This document shows, piece by piece, positions 41,315-49,099 of a stretch of 64,000 nt of DNA. Below the pieces are notes generated by a model that made no database searches, was not told where the DNA came from, and saw only the letters and a program-made list of their open reading frames with translations. The stretch comes from Nonomuraea dietziae (GTDB lineage Bacteria; Actinomycetota; Actinomycetes; Streptosporangiales; Streptosporangiaceae). Position 1 is the stretch's first letter, and each line of letters opens with the position of its first letter. The position numbers and the translations under genes are program-made. The DNA lies in NCBI RefSeq assembly GCF_014195505.1, contig NZ_JACIBV010000001.1, forward strand, positions 3,410,001 through 3,474,000, read 5' to 3'.

Positions 41315-42043
41315 ATGACGCGAGCATGGGTCGCCGTCCTGTCGGTCGCCGGCGCGCTGGCGGCAGGGTGCGGCGCCGGCGGGACACCGGGGCTGTCGAT
41401 GGAGGCGGCCCACACCTGTCATGGCGAGGACCTCCCGTTGGACGTCCTGAAGAGGGGACGGCCGGCGACGGAGCTCGGGCAGGACGGGCGCGAGGCGCTG
41501 AGGGGAACAGGCGTGGGACCGGTCGGCGACCTGGCCGCCTGGCGGATCGTCGAGGACGGCACCGACCGGCTGACGCTCGTCCGTCAGCTCGAACGGCCCG
41601 ACGTGCGCGAGCAGGGCACGAGGTTCACCCACGCCCTGCTGAAGGTCGAGCGGTTCGGCCCGCGGGGAGCCGACGGCCGCCCAGGCTGGCACCTGCGCAC
41701 CTCCACGCGCTGCGACCTGCGGAGGAAGATGGACGCGCTGGGCGTGGCCGACCTCACGCTGGACCCGGCCAGGCCCTTGGCCAGGACGCAGGGCACGGTC
41801 CATCTGCTGGTCACCGAGCGCGCGTGCGCGAGCGGGCGCGCGGCAGAGGGCCGGGTGCGGGTGTTCTCGCGGGAGGAGACCCCGCAGGAGGTGCGTCTGA
41901 TCATCGGTGTGGAGCCACAGGGCGGAGCGCGGACCTGCCAGCGCAGTCCGGCCACCCCGTTCGCCGTCGAGCTCGACGCGCCGCTCGGCGACCGGGTGCT
42001 CAAGGACGTCGGCGTGTATCCGGCGCGGGAGATCGGGCCGTGA
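41315..42043 (+). CDS. putative lipoprotein
   Basis: A 242-residue exported protein. The signal ends in a lipobox-like LAAGC (Cys21), so it should be lipid-anchored outside the membrane. The mature part has further Cys residues (HTCHGED, TRCDLRRK, ERACASGR, ARTCQRSP), enough for two disulfides. GGAG lies 6 bases before the ATG at 41315. It follows the triple-AAA gene by 81 bases on the same strand and may belong to its system. I recognise no family. Confidence 0.75.
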   Translation: MTRAWVAVLSVAGALAAGCGAGGTPGLSMEAAHTCHGEDLPLDVLKRGRPATELGQDGREALRGTGVGPVGDLAAWRIVEDGTDRLTLVRQLERPDVREQGTRFTHALLKVERFGPRGADGRPGWHLRTSTRCDLRRKMDALGVADLTLDPARPLARTQGTVHLLVTERACASGRAAEGRVRVFSREETPQEVRLIIGVEPQGGARTCQRSPATPFAVELDAPLGDRVLKDVGVYPAREIGP

Positions 42044-42051
42044 CCCCCGGC

Positions 42052-44949
42052 TCAGCGGGCGCAGGCGCCCGCGCCTTCCCTCAGGTCGCGCCGCAGCGTA
42101 TGGGCGTGGTGCAGATACTCCTGGGCGAGAGTCGTGCGGCCCGCCGAGCGGTACAGCTCGCCGAGCGTCTGGAACGTGGCGGCCTCTCCACTCCTGTCAC
42201 CGAGCTGCTGGAAGATCGCCAATGACCGCTCCAGCTGGTCGGAGCCGTGGGACCGGTCCCCGTTGACCACCTGGAGGCCGCCGAGGTTGTGCATGGCGTA
42301 GGCCCCGCAGTGCCTGTCGCCCAGTGTCTCGAAGATGCCGAGCGCGTGCTCGTGCACGCGCATCGCCCTGTCGGACTCGGCGGCCAGGCCGTACAGGCGC
42401 CCCAGCTGCATGGACACGCAACCTTCACGATGGGCGTCGCCGAGCTCCTCGGCCAGCCGCAGCGCCTGCCCCAGCCATCGCGAGGCCTGGCCGAGGTCCT
42501 GGAGGGTCAGGTACACCCGTCCGATCGCCTGCCGGGCGTAGGCCTCGCCGCTCGTGTCATCCATGGCGAGGAACATCGACAGCGCCTGCCTGAAGTAGCC
42601 GAGCGCCTTGAGCCGGTCGCCGGAGAACTGGCTGGCCGCTCCCAGCCCGCAGATCGAGATGGCCTCGCCGCGTCTGTCACCCAGCTCGTGGAAGATCGCG
42701 CGCGATCTCCTGAGCATCTCCTCCGCCTCGGCGTACCGGTCCTGGTACAGGCAGACCTGGGCCAGCCCCCGGAGCATGGAGGCCTCACCGTTGAGGTCTC
42801 CTGCCGTGCGCGCGGACTCCAGGGCGATCTGATGGGTGTGCCGCCACTCCTCGTACCGGCAGTGAAGGTCGAAGTAGGGGACGAGCGCCGCGGCCAGGCC
42901 CCATGAGGCCTGCGTCAGCCCGGCGTCGGCGGCCAGCCGTACGGCACCGACCAGCGACTCCCGCTCGGCGTCGAGCCACGAGAGTGGGTCGGCGGTCAGG
43001 AGTCCGAAGGTGTCTCCCTCGGGGTTCCACCGGGGCGCCGTCGGGGAGGTGAGGCTGAAGAGCGTGGTCGGCAGCCGCGCCGAGGCCTGCTCCGTGGCGC
43101 TCATCCACGCCCCGAGCACCCGGGTCAGCGCGTGACGCTCGACGTCGCCTCCGGCCTTCTCCCTGGCGTTGCAGCGGGCCAGGTCGTGCAGCCGGTAGCG
43201 GAGCTGGCCGATGGCGTCCGTGCCCGCCAGCCGCACGAGGTTCACGTCCACGAGGGCGTCCACCACGGTCTCGCTCCTGTGACGGTCCAGGACCGCGTCG
43301 ACCACCCAGCCGGGCATGGAGAGCGGGCCGAGCAGGCCCAGCGTCCGGTAGGCCGTGGCCACGTCGTCGGGCAGCTGCCGGTAGGTGCGGTCGAAGGAGT
43401 CGCGTACCTCCAGGTCGCCGGCTCTCAGCTCGTCGAGCCTGTTCGCCTCGTCGTCCAGCCGCTGCCGCAGCGCGCTCAGCGGCCAGCCCGGCCGTCCCGC
43501 GAGCCTGGCCCCCGCGATCCTGACGGCGAGCGGCAGACAGCCGCAGGAGCGCACGATCATCGCGGCGGCCTCCCTCTCCTCTCGCAGCCGTTCAACGCCC
43601 ACGATCTTCTCCAGGAGCTCCTCGGCCTCCGCGGGTGACAGGACGTCCAGGTCCAGCTGGAGCGCGCCGGGCAGCTCGGTGATCCGCCGCCTGCTCGTCA
43701 CGAGCACCGCGCAGCCGTTGCCCGGCAGCAGCGTCCGCACCTGGGCGGCGTCGGCGGCGTCGTCGAGGAAGACGAGCATGGGGCGTTCCGCCAGCAAGGA
43801 GCGGTACAGGGCGGAGCGTTCGTGCGTCGTGTGCGGCAGGTCCTTCTCGTCCGTCCCCAGCGCGCGTAACGCCTCCGCCAGGAGCTCGGCGGGGTCGGCG
43901 GGGGCATCCGCCGTACCGCCGAGGCTGAGGTAGAGCTGCCCCGCCGGATAGTCGGCCCGTACGGCGCGCGCGCAGTGCACGGCGAGCGCCGACTTGCCCA
44001 CACCGGGCGGCCCCACGACCACGGCGATCGTCGGCGGCCCCTCCGGCCGCCGTCCCGCCTCCGCCAGGGCCCGCGTCAGCGTGGCGACGGCGTCGGCTCG
44101 CCCGGTGAAGTCAGGGATGTCCGGCGGGAGCTGCTGGGGCGCGACGACGCTTCGTGCCGAGCGCGGAGGTGAGTGCTGGGGCGCGTTCGCGGCGGACACG
44201 GCGGGCGGCGACTCTCCCGCGAGGACGGCGGCGTGCACCATGCGCAGGTCGGGCCCTGGCTCGACGCCGAGTTCGTCGACCAGCTGCCGCCTGACGGTCT
44301 TGTAGGCCTGCAGCGCCTCGGCCTGCCGTCCGCTGCCGTGCAGGGCGAGCATCAGCTGCCGCCAGAGATCCTCTCTGAAGGGGTGGACCGTGACCAGCTC
44401 CTTCAGGTCGCCGATCGCGGCCGCGTACTCGCCTCTCGCCATTCTCATGGCGGCCAGTTCCTCGGTGGCGCCGAACCTCGCCTCCGTGAGCGAGAGCAGC
44501 CTTTCGTCCCACAACGGGCTGGCCGGCAGATCGCCCAACGGCGTGCCCCGCCAGAGCGCGAGGGCCCCGCGCAGGTGCTCGGAGGCCTCCTCGTCGTCGT
44601 CCGCCGCCCTCGCCCTGGCGATCAGGTCCTCGAACAGCAGCGCGTCGAGCTGCTCTGCCTCCAGCTCGATCGCGTAGCCGGACGGCCTGGCCAGGATCTG
44701 CGCGCCGACCGCGGCGAGGGTGCCCCGTAAGGAGCTGACGTAGGTACGGAGGTTGGCCAGCGCGGACTGCGGGCGGCGCTGCGGCCACAGCACCTCCACG
44801 AGCACATCCGAGCTGACCACCCGGTTCGCGTCGAGCAGCAGCGAGGCCAGCAGGACCCGCGGCTTGGTGCCCGCGACGGGAAGTCTCCCCTCCGGCATCC
44901 GGACCAGCAACGAACCGAGAACGCTGAAGACAGGCTGATCAACCACCAT
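42052..44949 (-). CDS. AfsR/SARP-family transcriptional regulator (wHTH-BTAD-NB-ARC-TPR)
   Basis: A 965-residue regulator. The OmpR-like winged helix is at about 5-95, the bacterial activator domain (BTAD) at about 100-245, a STAND NB-ARC ATPase at about 305-570 (VVGPPGVGKSALAVHCARAV, MLVFLDDAAD), a winged-helix connector at about 570-680, and TPR repeats at about 690-950 (several DRRGEAISICGLG / LGDAHREG units). AfsR-type proteins activate secondary metabolism genes, often after phosphorylation by Ser/Thr kinases. The start at 44949 has GAGGAG about 10 bases upstream. Divergent from the M23 peptidase gene. Confidence 0.93.
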   Translation of the reverse strand: MVVDQPVFSVLGSLLVRMPEGRLPVAGTKPRVLLASLLLDANRVVSSDVLVEVLWPQRRPQSALANLRTYVSSLRGTLAAVGAQILARPSGYAIELEAEQLDALLFEDLIARARAADDDEEASEHLRGALALWRGTPLGDLPASPLWDERLLSLTEARFGATEELAAMRMARGEYAAAIGDLKELVTVHPFREDLWRQLMLALHGSGRQAEALQAYKTVRRQLVDELGVEPGPDLRMVHAAVLAGESPPAVSAANAPQHSPPRSARSVVAPQQLPPDIPDFTGRADAVATLTRALAEAGRRPEGPPTIAVVVGPPGVGKSALAVHCARAVRADYPAGQLYLSLGGTADAPADPAELLAEALRALGTDEKDLPHTTHERSALYRSLLAERPMLVFLDDAADAAQVRTLLPGNGCAVLVTSRRRITELPGALQLDLDVLSPAEAEELLEKIVGVERLREEREAAAMIVRSCGCLPLAVRIAGARLAGRPGWPLSALRQRLDDEANRLDELRAGDLEVRDSFDRTYRQLPDDVATAYRTLGLLGPLSMPGWVVDAVLDRHRSETVVDALVDVNLVRLAGTDAIGQLRYRLHDLARCNAREKAGGDVERHALTRVLGAWMSATEQASARLPTTLFSLTSPTAPRWNPEGDTFGLLTADPLSWLDAERESLVGAVRLAADAGLTQASWGLAAALVPYFDLHCRYEEWRHTHQIALESARTAGDLNGEASMLRGLAQVCLYQDRYAEAEEMLRRSRAIFHELGDRRGEAISICGLGAASQFSGDRLKALGYFRQALSMFLAMDDTSGEAYARQAIGRVYLTLQDLGQASRWLGQALRLAEELGDAHREGCVSMQLGRLYGLAAESDRAMRVHEHALGIFETLGDRHCGAYAMHNLGGLQVVNGDRSHGSDQLERSLAIFQQLGDRSGEAATFQTLGELYRSAGRTTLAQEYLHHAHTLRRDLREGAGACAR

Positions 44950-44975
44950 GACGCAGGTACTCCTCGATGGAGGCT

Positions 44976-44989
44976 TGCAACTGGTTGCA
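44976..44989. promoter_or_regulatory. palindrome between SARP and M23 genes
   Basis: TGCAAC-TG-GTTGCA, a perfect 6-bp inverted repeat 27 bases upstream of the SARP start codon. It could control either divergent gene. Confidence 0.35.
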
Positions 44990-45140
44990 GTGCGTACTGG
45001 AAGCTCTTTATACCGATTTCGGATGTTCTTTGTATGGATTCCTCGCACTCTTGAGCCGCAACACGAGCCTTTCGACAGCTCCACGGACAGCACATGGCGC
45101 GAGCCGGGTCTTCGCCTCTCGCGCCGCAGAAAGGATCCGC

Positions 45141-46178
45141 ATGAGACTCAACGGGGTGCTCACAGCAGGATTGGTCCTGCTACCCGGCCTGCTCGGGTTC
45201 ACCGGAGCGACGGCCGCGGCCGCCTCGAACCCACCGGCCAGCCCCACGCCGAGTCCCACGGCCACGCAGCCGAGTTCCACGGCCACGCCGGCCCCCTCGG
45301 CCGGCGAGGACAACGACCCGCCGAACGAGGCCACCGTGGCCGAGCGATCGGCCACGGTCATGGCGAGCACCAACTTCCAGCTCCCCTTCCCCTGCGGCCA
45401 GACCTGGGTCGGCAACAGCAGCGGGAGCAGCGCCCACAGGGCCTATGAGATCGACTTCAACCGGGGCAGCACGGCCGAGGCCGACCGCGGAGACCCCGTC
45501 GTGGCCGCCGCCGCCGGCACGGTGGTCATCTCCTCCCACCAGGGCTCGGCCAACGGCTTCGGCAACCTCGTCAAGATCGACCACGGCGGCGGCTGGACGA
45601 CCTTCTACGCGCACCTGACCGTCCGTAGTGTCAGCGCGGGCGCCCGCGTCACCCAGGGCCAGCAGATCGGCACGGTCGGCAGGACCAGCAAGCCGGGCAA
45701 CAACATCTCCTCCCACCTGCACTACGAGGTCCGTCAGGGCGAGGGTTACCCGGGCAACATCCGCAAGGCCGTCTTCAACGGAGCCACGTTCGGCTACCCG
45801 ATCCAGACCCTCACGTCCAAGAACAAGTGCGGCGGCGGAGGCGGCGGCGCCACCAACCCGCACACCGCGCAGTCGGTCTGCGGCAGCGGCTACAAGGTGG
45901 TCGACTCCGCGGCGCTGGGCACGGCGGGCACCGTCTACCTGCTGTACAGCGCGGGCAGCGGCAAGAACTGCGTCGCCACGATCAAGAAGACCTCGCTCGG
46001 CAAGGCCACCGCCACCAGCGCCTATCTGGAGGTGCAGGGCAAGAGCCGCGTCACCGACAGCGGCAACTTCGCCTACTTCGCCGGCCCCGTGCAGGCCAGC
46101 GCGCCGGGCAAGTGCGTCAAGTGGGGCGGCAAGGCAGGCTCGGACGTCTACAACAGCCCCTTCGAGCACTGCGGCTGA
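45141..46178 (+). CDS. secreted M23 metallopeptidase with C-terminal SapA-like domain
   Basis: A 345-residue exported protein. Signal peptide at about 1-28, then a Pro/Ser/Thr linker. The LytM/M23 domain runs about 75-215 (HRAYEIDFNRGS, GNLVKIDHGGGWTTFYAHLT, GTVGRTSKPGNN, SSHLHYEVRQGE, with His and Asp zinc ligands). A glycine stretch GGGGGGATNP leads to a 107-residue C-terminal domain with four Cys that resembles spore-associated protein A (CGSGYKVVDSAALGTAGTVY, CVKWGGKAG). It should cut peptide crosslinks in peptidoglycan. The next gene carries the same terminal domain, about 84% identical, showing domain or gene duplication. Confidence 0.9.
   Translation: MRLNGVLTAGLVLLPGLLGFTGATAAAASNPPASPTPSPTATQPSSTATPAPSAGEDNDPPNEATVAERSATVMASTNFQLPFPCGQTWVGNSSGSSAHRAYEIDFNRGSTAEADRGDPVVAAAAGTVVISSHQGSANGFGNLVKIDHGGGWTTFYAHLTVRSVSAGARVTQGQQIGTVGRTSKPGNNISSHLHYEVRQGEGYPGNIRKAVFNGATFGYPIQTLTSKNKCGGGGGGATNPHTAQSVCGSGYKVVDSAALGTAGTVYLLYSAGSGKNCVATIKKTSLGKATATSAYLEVQGKSRVTDSGNFAYFAGPVQASAPGKCVKWGGKAGSDVYNSPFEHCG
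45855..46175 (+). repeat. SapA-like domain, copy 1 (107 residues)
   Basis: The C-terminal domain of the M23 enzyme. By hand alignment it differs from the copy at 47,333-47,653 at 17 of 107 residues; all four Cys and the terminal SPFEHCG are kept. Confidence 0.75.
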
Positions 46179-46213
46179 CGCGTGAGAACCCCCCAACCCT
46201 TCGAGGAGAACCT

Positions 46214-47656
46214 GTGAAGGCTCGACTCCGCCGTTCGGCTGCCCTGCTGGCCGGCTCGCTCATCCCCCTCTCCCTCCTGATGGGACAGCCGGCCAACGCG
46301 GTCTCCGCTGATCCCATGACCGACGCGTTCGCCCGCGCGGCCGCCACCTATGAGGTGCCGCGCGACCTGCTGGTCACGCTCGCCTTCGCCGAGACCCATC
46401 TCGACGGGCACGAAGGCGAGCCCAGCGCCAGCGGCGGCTACGGCGTCATGCACCTGGTCAGCAACCCCACCGCGCACACGCTGGAGCGGGCGGCCAAGCT
46501 GACGAGCCAGCCGGTCTCGGCGCTGAAGGCCGACGACGCGGCCAACATCACGGGCGGCGCGGCCGTCCTGCGCGCCTACGCCGACGAGCTCGGCCTCGAC
46601 GCGGCGGCCCGCAAGGACCCGGCCAAGTGGTACCCCGTGGTCGCCAAGTACGGCAACGCCGCCTCGCCCGACGTCGCCAGGCTGTACGCCGACACCGTCT
46701 ACGACCTGCTGGCCGAGGGCGTCGACGCCGACACGGCGGACGGCGAGAGCGTCACCGTGCGACCGCAGGCCGTCGAGCCCGACCGCGGGGCCTACGCCAG
46801 GGCGCGCGACCTGAACACCAGCGCCGCGGCCGCCGCCGTGGACTACCCCTCGGCCCACTGGGTGCCGGCGCACAGCAGCAACTACGCCGTCTCCAGCCGT
46901 CCCACCAGCGACGCGATCGACCGCATCGTCATCCACGTGGCGCAGGGCTCCTACGCGGGGACCATCTCCTGGTTCCAACAGGGACCGAGGCCCAACCCCA
47001 CCTCCTCGCACTACGTCATCCGCTCCTCCGACGGCGACATCACCCAGATGGTGAGGGAGAAGGACAGGGCCTTCCACGCGGGCGAGTACAACAGGCGCTC
47101 GGTGGGCATCGAGCACGAGGGCTACATCAACAACGCCTCCTGGTTCACCGACACGATGTACCGGGCCTCGGCGGCGCTGACCCGCAACATCGCCGACAGG
47201 TACGGCATCCCCAAGGACCGCACCCACATCGTCGGGCACCACCAGGTTCCCGGCGCCGACCACACCGACCCCGGCCCGAACTGGGACTGGACCAAGTACA
47301 TGCAGTACGTCACCGGCAGCAGCGGCGGTAGCAACCCGCACACCGCCGAGTCGGTGTGCGGCAGCGGGTACAAGGTGATCGACTCGGCGGCCCTCGGCAC
47401 GGCGGGCACCGTCTACCTGCTGTACAACTCGGCCAACGGCTACAACTGCGTGGCCACCATCAAGAAGACCTCGCTCGGCACGGCCACCGCCACCAGCGCC
47501 TACCTGGAGGTGCAGGGCAGGACGCGAGTCACCGACTCGGGCAACTTCGCCTACTACGCCGGTCCCGTGCGCGCGAGCGCGGCCGACAAGTGCGTCAGGT
47601 GGGGCGGCAAGGCAGGCTCGGCGGTCTACGACAGCCCCTTCGAGCACTGCGGCTAA
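46214..47656 (+). CDS. secreted bifunctional lytic enzyme: SLT-like plus amidase_2 plus SapA-like domain
   Basis: A 480-residue exported protein starting at a GTG with GAGGAG upstream. Signal peptide at about 1-30. Residues 35-170 resemble a lytic transglycosylase/SLT fold (LVTLAFAETHLDG with a Glu, SGGYGVMHLVSNP). Residues 215-360 are an N-acetylmuramoyl-L-alanine amidase of the amidase_2 type (DRIVIHVAQGSYAGTISWF, SSHYVIRSSDGDITQMV, VGIEHEGY, VGHHQVPGADHTDPGPNW, with zinc His residues). The final 107 residues repeat the SapA-like domain of the preceding gene. It lies 35 bases after that gene, so the two form a cell-wall lysis operon, perhaps for spore or septum remodelling. Confidence 0.9.
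   Translation: MKARLRRSAALLAGSLIPLSLLMGQPANAVSADPMTDAFARAAATYEVPRDLLVTLAFAETHLDGHEGEPSASGGYGVMHLVSNPTAHTLERAAKLTSQPVSALKADDAANITGGAAVLRAYADELGLDAAARKDPAKWYPVVAKYGNAASPDVARLYADTVYDLLAEGVDADTADGESVTVRPQAVEPDRGAYARARDLNTSAAAAAVDYPSAHWVPAHSSNYAVSSRPTSDAIDRIVIHVAQGSYAGTISWFQQGPRPNPTSSHYVIRSSDGDITQMVREKDRAFHAGEYNRRSVGIEHEGYINNASWFTDTMYRASAALTRNIADRYGIPKDRTHIVGHHQVPGADHTDPGPNWDWTKYMQYVTGSSGGSNPHTAESVCGSGYKVIDSAALGTAGTVYLLYNSANGYNCVATIKKTSLGTATATSAYLEVQGRTRVTDSGNFAYYAGPVRASAADKCVRWGGKAGSAVYDSPFEHCG
47333..47653 (+). repeat. SapA-like domain, copy 2 (107 residues)
   Basis: The C-terminal domain of the amidase, the same length as copy 1 at 45,855-46,175. The DNA is also closely similar, pointing to recent duplication or conversion. 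Confidence 0.75.
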
Positions 47657-47691
47657 CACCGGCCCCCTACCAGCGCTGATCCGCATGGCGT

Positions 47692-47723
47692 GCGCCCGCT
47701 CTCCCCTGGTGGAGGGCGGGCGC
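47692..47723 (+). terminator. strong hairpin after the lytic-enzyme operon
   Basis: GCGCCCGC (47692-47699) pairs with GCGGGCGC (47716-47723). The stem extends inward through CTCC/GGAG with one G-T pair, giving about 13 bp and a 6-base loop. It lies 36 bases after the amidase stop codon. Confidence 0.7.
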
Positions 47724-47772
47724 TCGTCCGCTGTGAGGCATAGTCTGGTCGATCGTCGCCGGAGGGGGAGCC

Positions 47773-47886
47773 GTGCTGTTCAGGCAGAAAATCCTGGAAG
47801 GCATCGCGGACGCGAGCGTCATCCTGGCCTTCCGCCGCTGGAAGCGCTGCGGCGTACGCAGGGGAAGCCGGCTGCGCACGTTCTAG
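47773..47886 (+). pseudogene. truncated ASCH-like gene (37 codons)
   Basis: GGAGGGGGAG and a GTG open a frame that reads MLFRQKILEGIADASVILAF then RRWKRCGVRRGSRLRTF and stops at TAG. The sequence resembles the first 35-40 residues of ASCH-type proteins of actinomycetes (usual form: LLFRxRxLDGIADGSVTLAFRRWxRP), which are normally over 100 residues. The rest is missing and the convergent gene begins at once. It is either a decayed gene or a genuine micro-protein made from its N-terminus. Confidence 0.5.
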
Positions 47887-48146
47887 CACGGGGCTATCGT
47901 CATCAGCGGGAAGTCCCTCAAGCCGCCACCGGTCGCCATGCTCGTCCACGCCTGGGCGATGGCGTTCGTGGGGACGGTGACACAGTACTTCTCGGGGGCC
48001 CCGGGTGCGGGCGTCCCGGAGGGCTGGGGAACGGGCCCGCCGCGCGGGCTCCGGTCGCCGATCGACGGCGCGCCGGCGGCGGCGGGGGCCGCCAGCAGGG
48101 CCAGGGCGAGGGCCAGGGTCGTCACGGACGCGGCGCGGTGCTGCAT
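47883..48146 (-). CDS. small secreted protein
   Basis: An 87-residue protein. Residues 1-28 form a signal peptide (SVTTLALALALLAAPAAAGA). The mature part of about 60 residues is Pro/Gly-rich, then KYCVTVPTNAIAQAWTSMA and a C-terminal APC, giving two Cys that may pair. GGAGG lies 4 bases before the ATG at 48146. Its 3' end overlaps the convergent truncated ASCH-like frame by 4 bases. No family recognised. Confidence 0.65.
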   Translation of the reverse strand: MQHRAASVTTLALALALLAAPAAAGAPSIGDRSPRGGPVPQPSGTPAPGAPEKYCVTVPTNAIAQAWTSMATGGGLRDFPLMTIAPC

Positions 48147-48452
48147 GAATCCTCCGGCGAGTGCAGAGCGCCCGGGCGAGGAGCGCATCCGCCGGGATAC
48201 CCGGCGGAGGGGATCACTTATCCATACGTTCGATCTTGCCTTCTTTGGGGCCCGGCGCGGCGTGTCCGCCGCCTCGCAACCCCGCGACGTGCTACTGCCG
48301 CGTGACCCGAGGAGAGCGGCGCGGAAGACCGTTCCGGACTCGTGGCCTGGGGCGCACCGAAGTGGCGCCATGGGCGGGACCCGAGCGCGGCGAGCCGTCC
48401 CCCTGGTACAGGGCGGCCCAGGCGGGGGTCCCAAGGGCTGACGGGCTGCCGA
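48147..48452. other. gene-free region upstream of the small secreted protein
   Basis: 306 bases. An AT-richer patch (about 48,215-48,250) probably contains the minus-strand promoter of the small secreted protein gene. I see no other structure or gene. Confidence 0.45.
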
Positions 48453-49007
48453 TCAGGGCGTGGAGCGGGTGGCGTAGTAGCGCCGGGCCTTGTCTCGGCT
48501 GCCGCAGGAGGCCATGCTGCACCACCGGCGCCTGCCGTTCTTGCTGGTGTCGAGGAACAGCCAGCAGCACGAGGGGCATCCGCCGAGCCGCTCCAGCTGC
48601 CCGTGGGTGAGGAGTTCGACGGCCGAGGCCGCGACCTCCCAGAGGAGGATCTCCGCCGTCCGTGGCGCCTGCCATGCCAGCCGGTAGCCCGCGCCGTGCG
48701 GCTCGAGGTGGCTGCGGGCGACGCCCTCGGCGTACAGGACGGCGATGGCGTCGAGGTCCTGCCGCGGCGGATCGTCCTCGTGCGCCAGCGCCTCGAACAC
48801 CCTGAAGACGGCTTCGCGTAGCTCGCGGGCGGCGGGCAGCGCGGCGGCGAGGCCGCGCGGGTCCTCGATCGGACGGCCCACGGCGTCCGCCCAGGTCGTC
48901 GCCTCCTCAGGGGTGGCCATCCAGTCCCGTCGCGCAACCGGCCTGCTGTTGACGGTGTTGGCGAAGTCAAGACAGAGCGCGTTGCCGACCAGCTCGACAG
49001 GGGTCAT
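48453..49007 (-). CDS. CGNR zinc-finger regulator (ABATE domain)
   Basis: A 184-residue protein. The N-terminal ABATE-like domain (LVGNALCLDFANTVNSRP) is followed by the CGNR zinc finger at about 140-182: CPSCCWLFLDTSKNGRRRWC then SMASCGSRDKARRYYA, supplying the Cys ligands and an Arg-rich DNA-binding surface. CGNR proteins are putative stress regulators. It is divergent from an MFS exporter and probably represses it. AGGTGAG lies 11 bases upstream. Confidence 0.9.
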   Translation of the reverse strand: MTPVELVGNALCLDFANTVNSRPVARRDWMATPEEATTWADAVGRPIEDPRGLAAALPAARELREAVFRVFEALAHEDDPPRQDLDAIAVLYAEGVARSHLEPHGAGYRLAWQAPRTAEILLWEVAASAVELLTHGQLERLGGCPSCCWLFLDTSKNGRRRWCSMASCGSRDKARRYYATRSTP

Positions 49008-49017
49008 GCGGCCATTC

Positions 49018-49095
49018 TCTCACCTTCTATCGGCTATTGACAGGTGAGATAGCCTGAGGCCGATATTACCGATCAAACAGCTTTGACAGGTGAGA
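49018..49095. promoter_or_regulatory. repeated TTGACAGGTGAGA elements between CGNR and MFS genes
   Basis: A 13-base direct repeat TTGACAGGTGAGA occurs at 49037-49049 and 49083-49095, and the inverted core TCTCACCT at 49018-49025. The outer two copies contain the ribosome sites of the two divergent genes; the middle one has no such role and suggests an operator. Confidence 0.45.
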
Positions 49096-49099
49096 ATCC

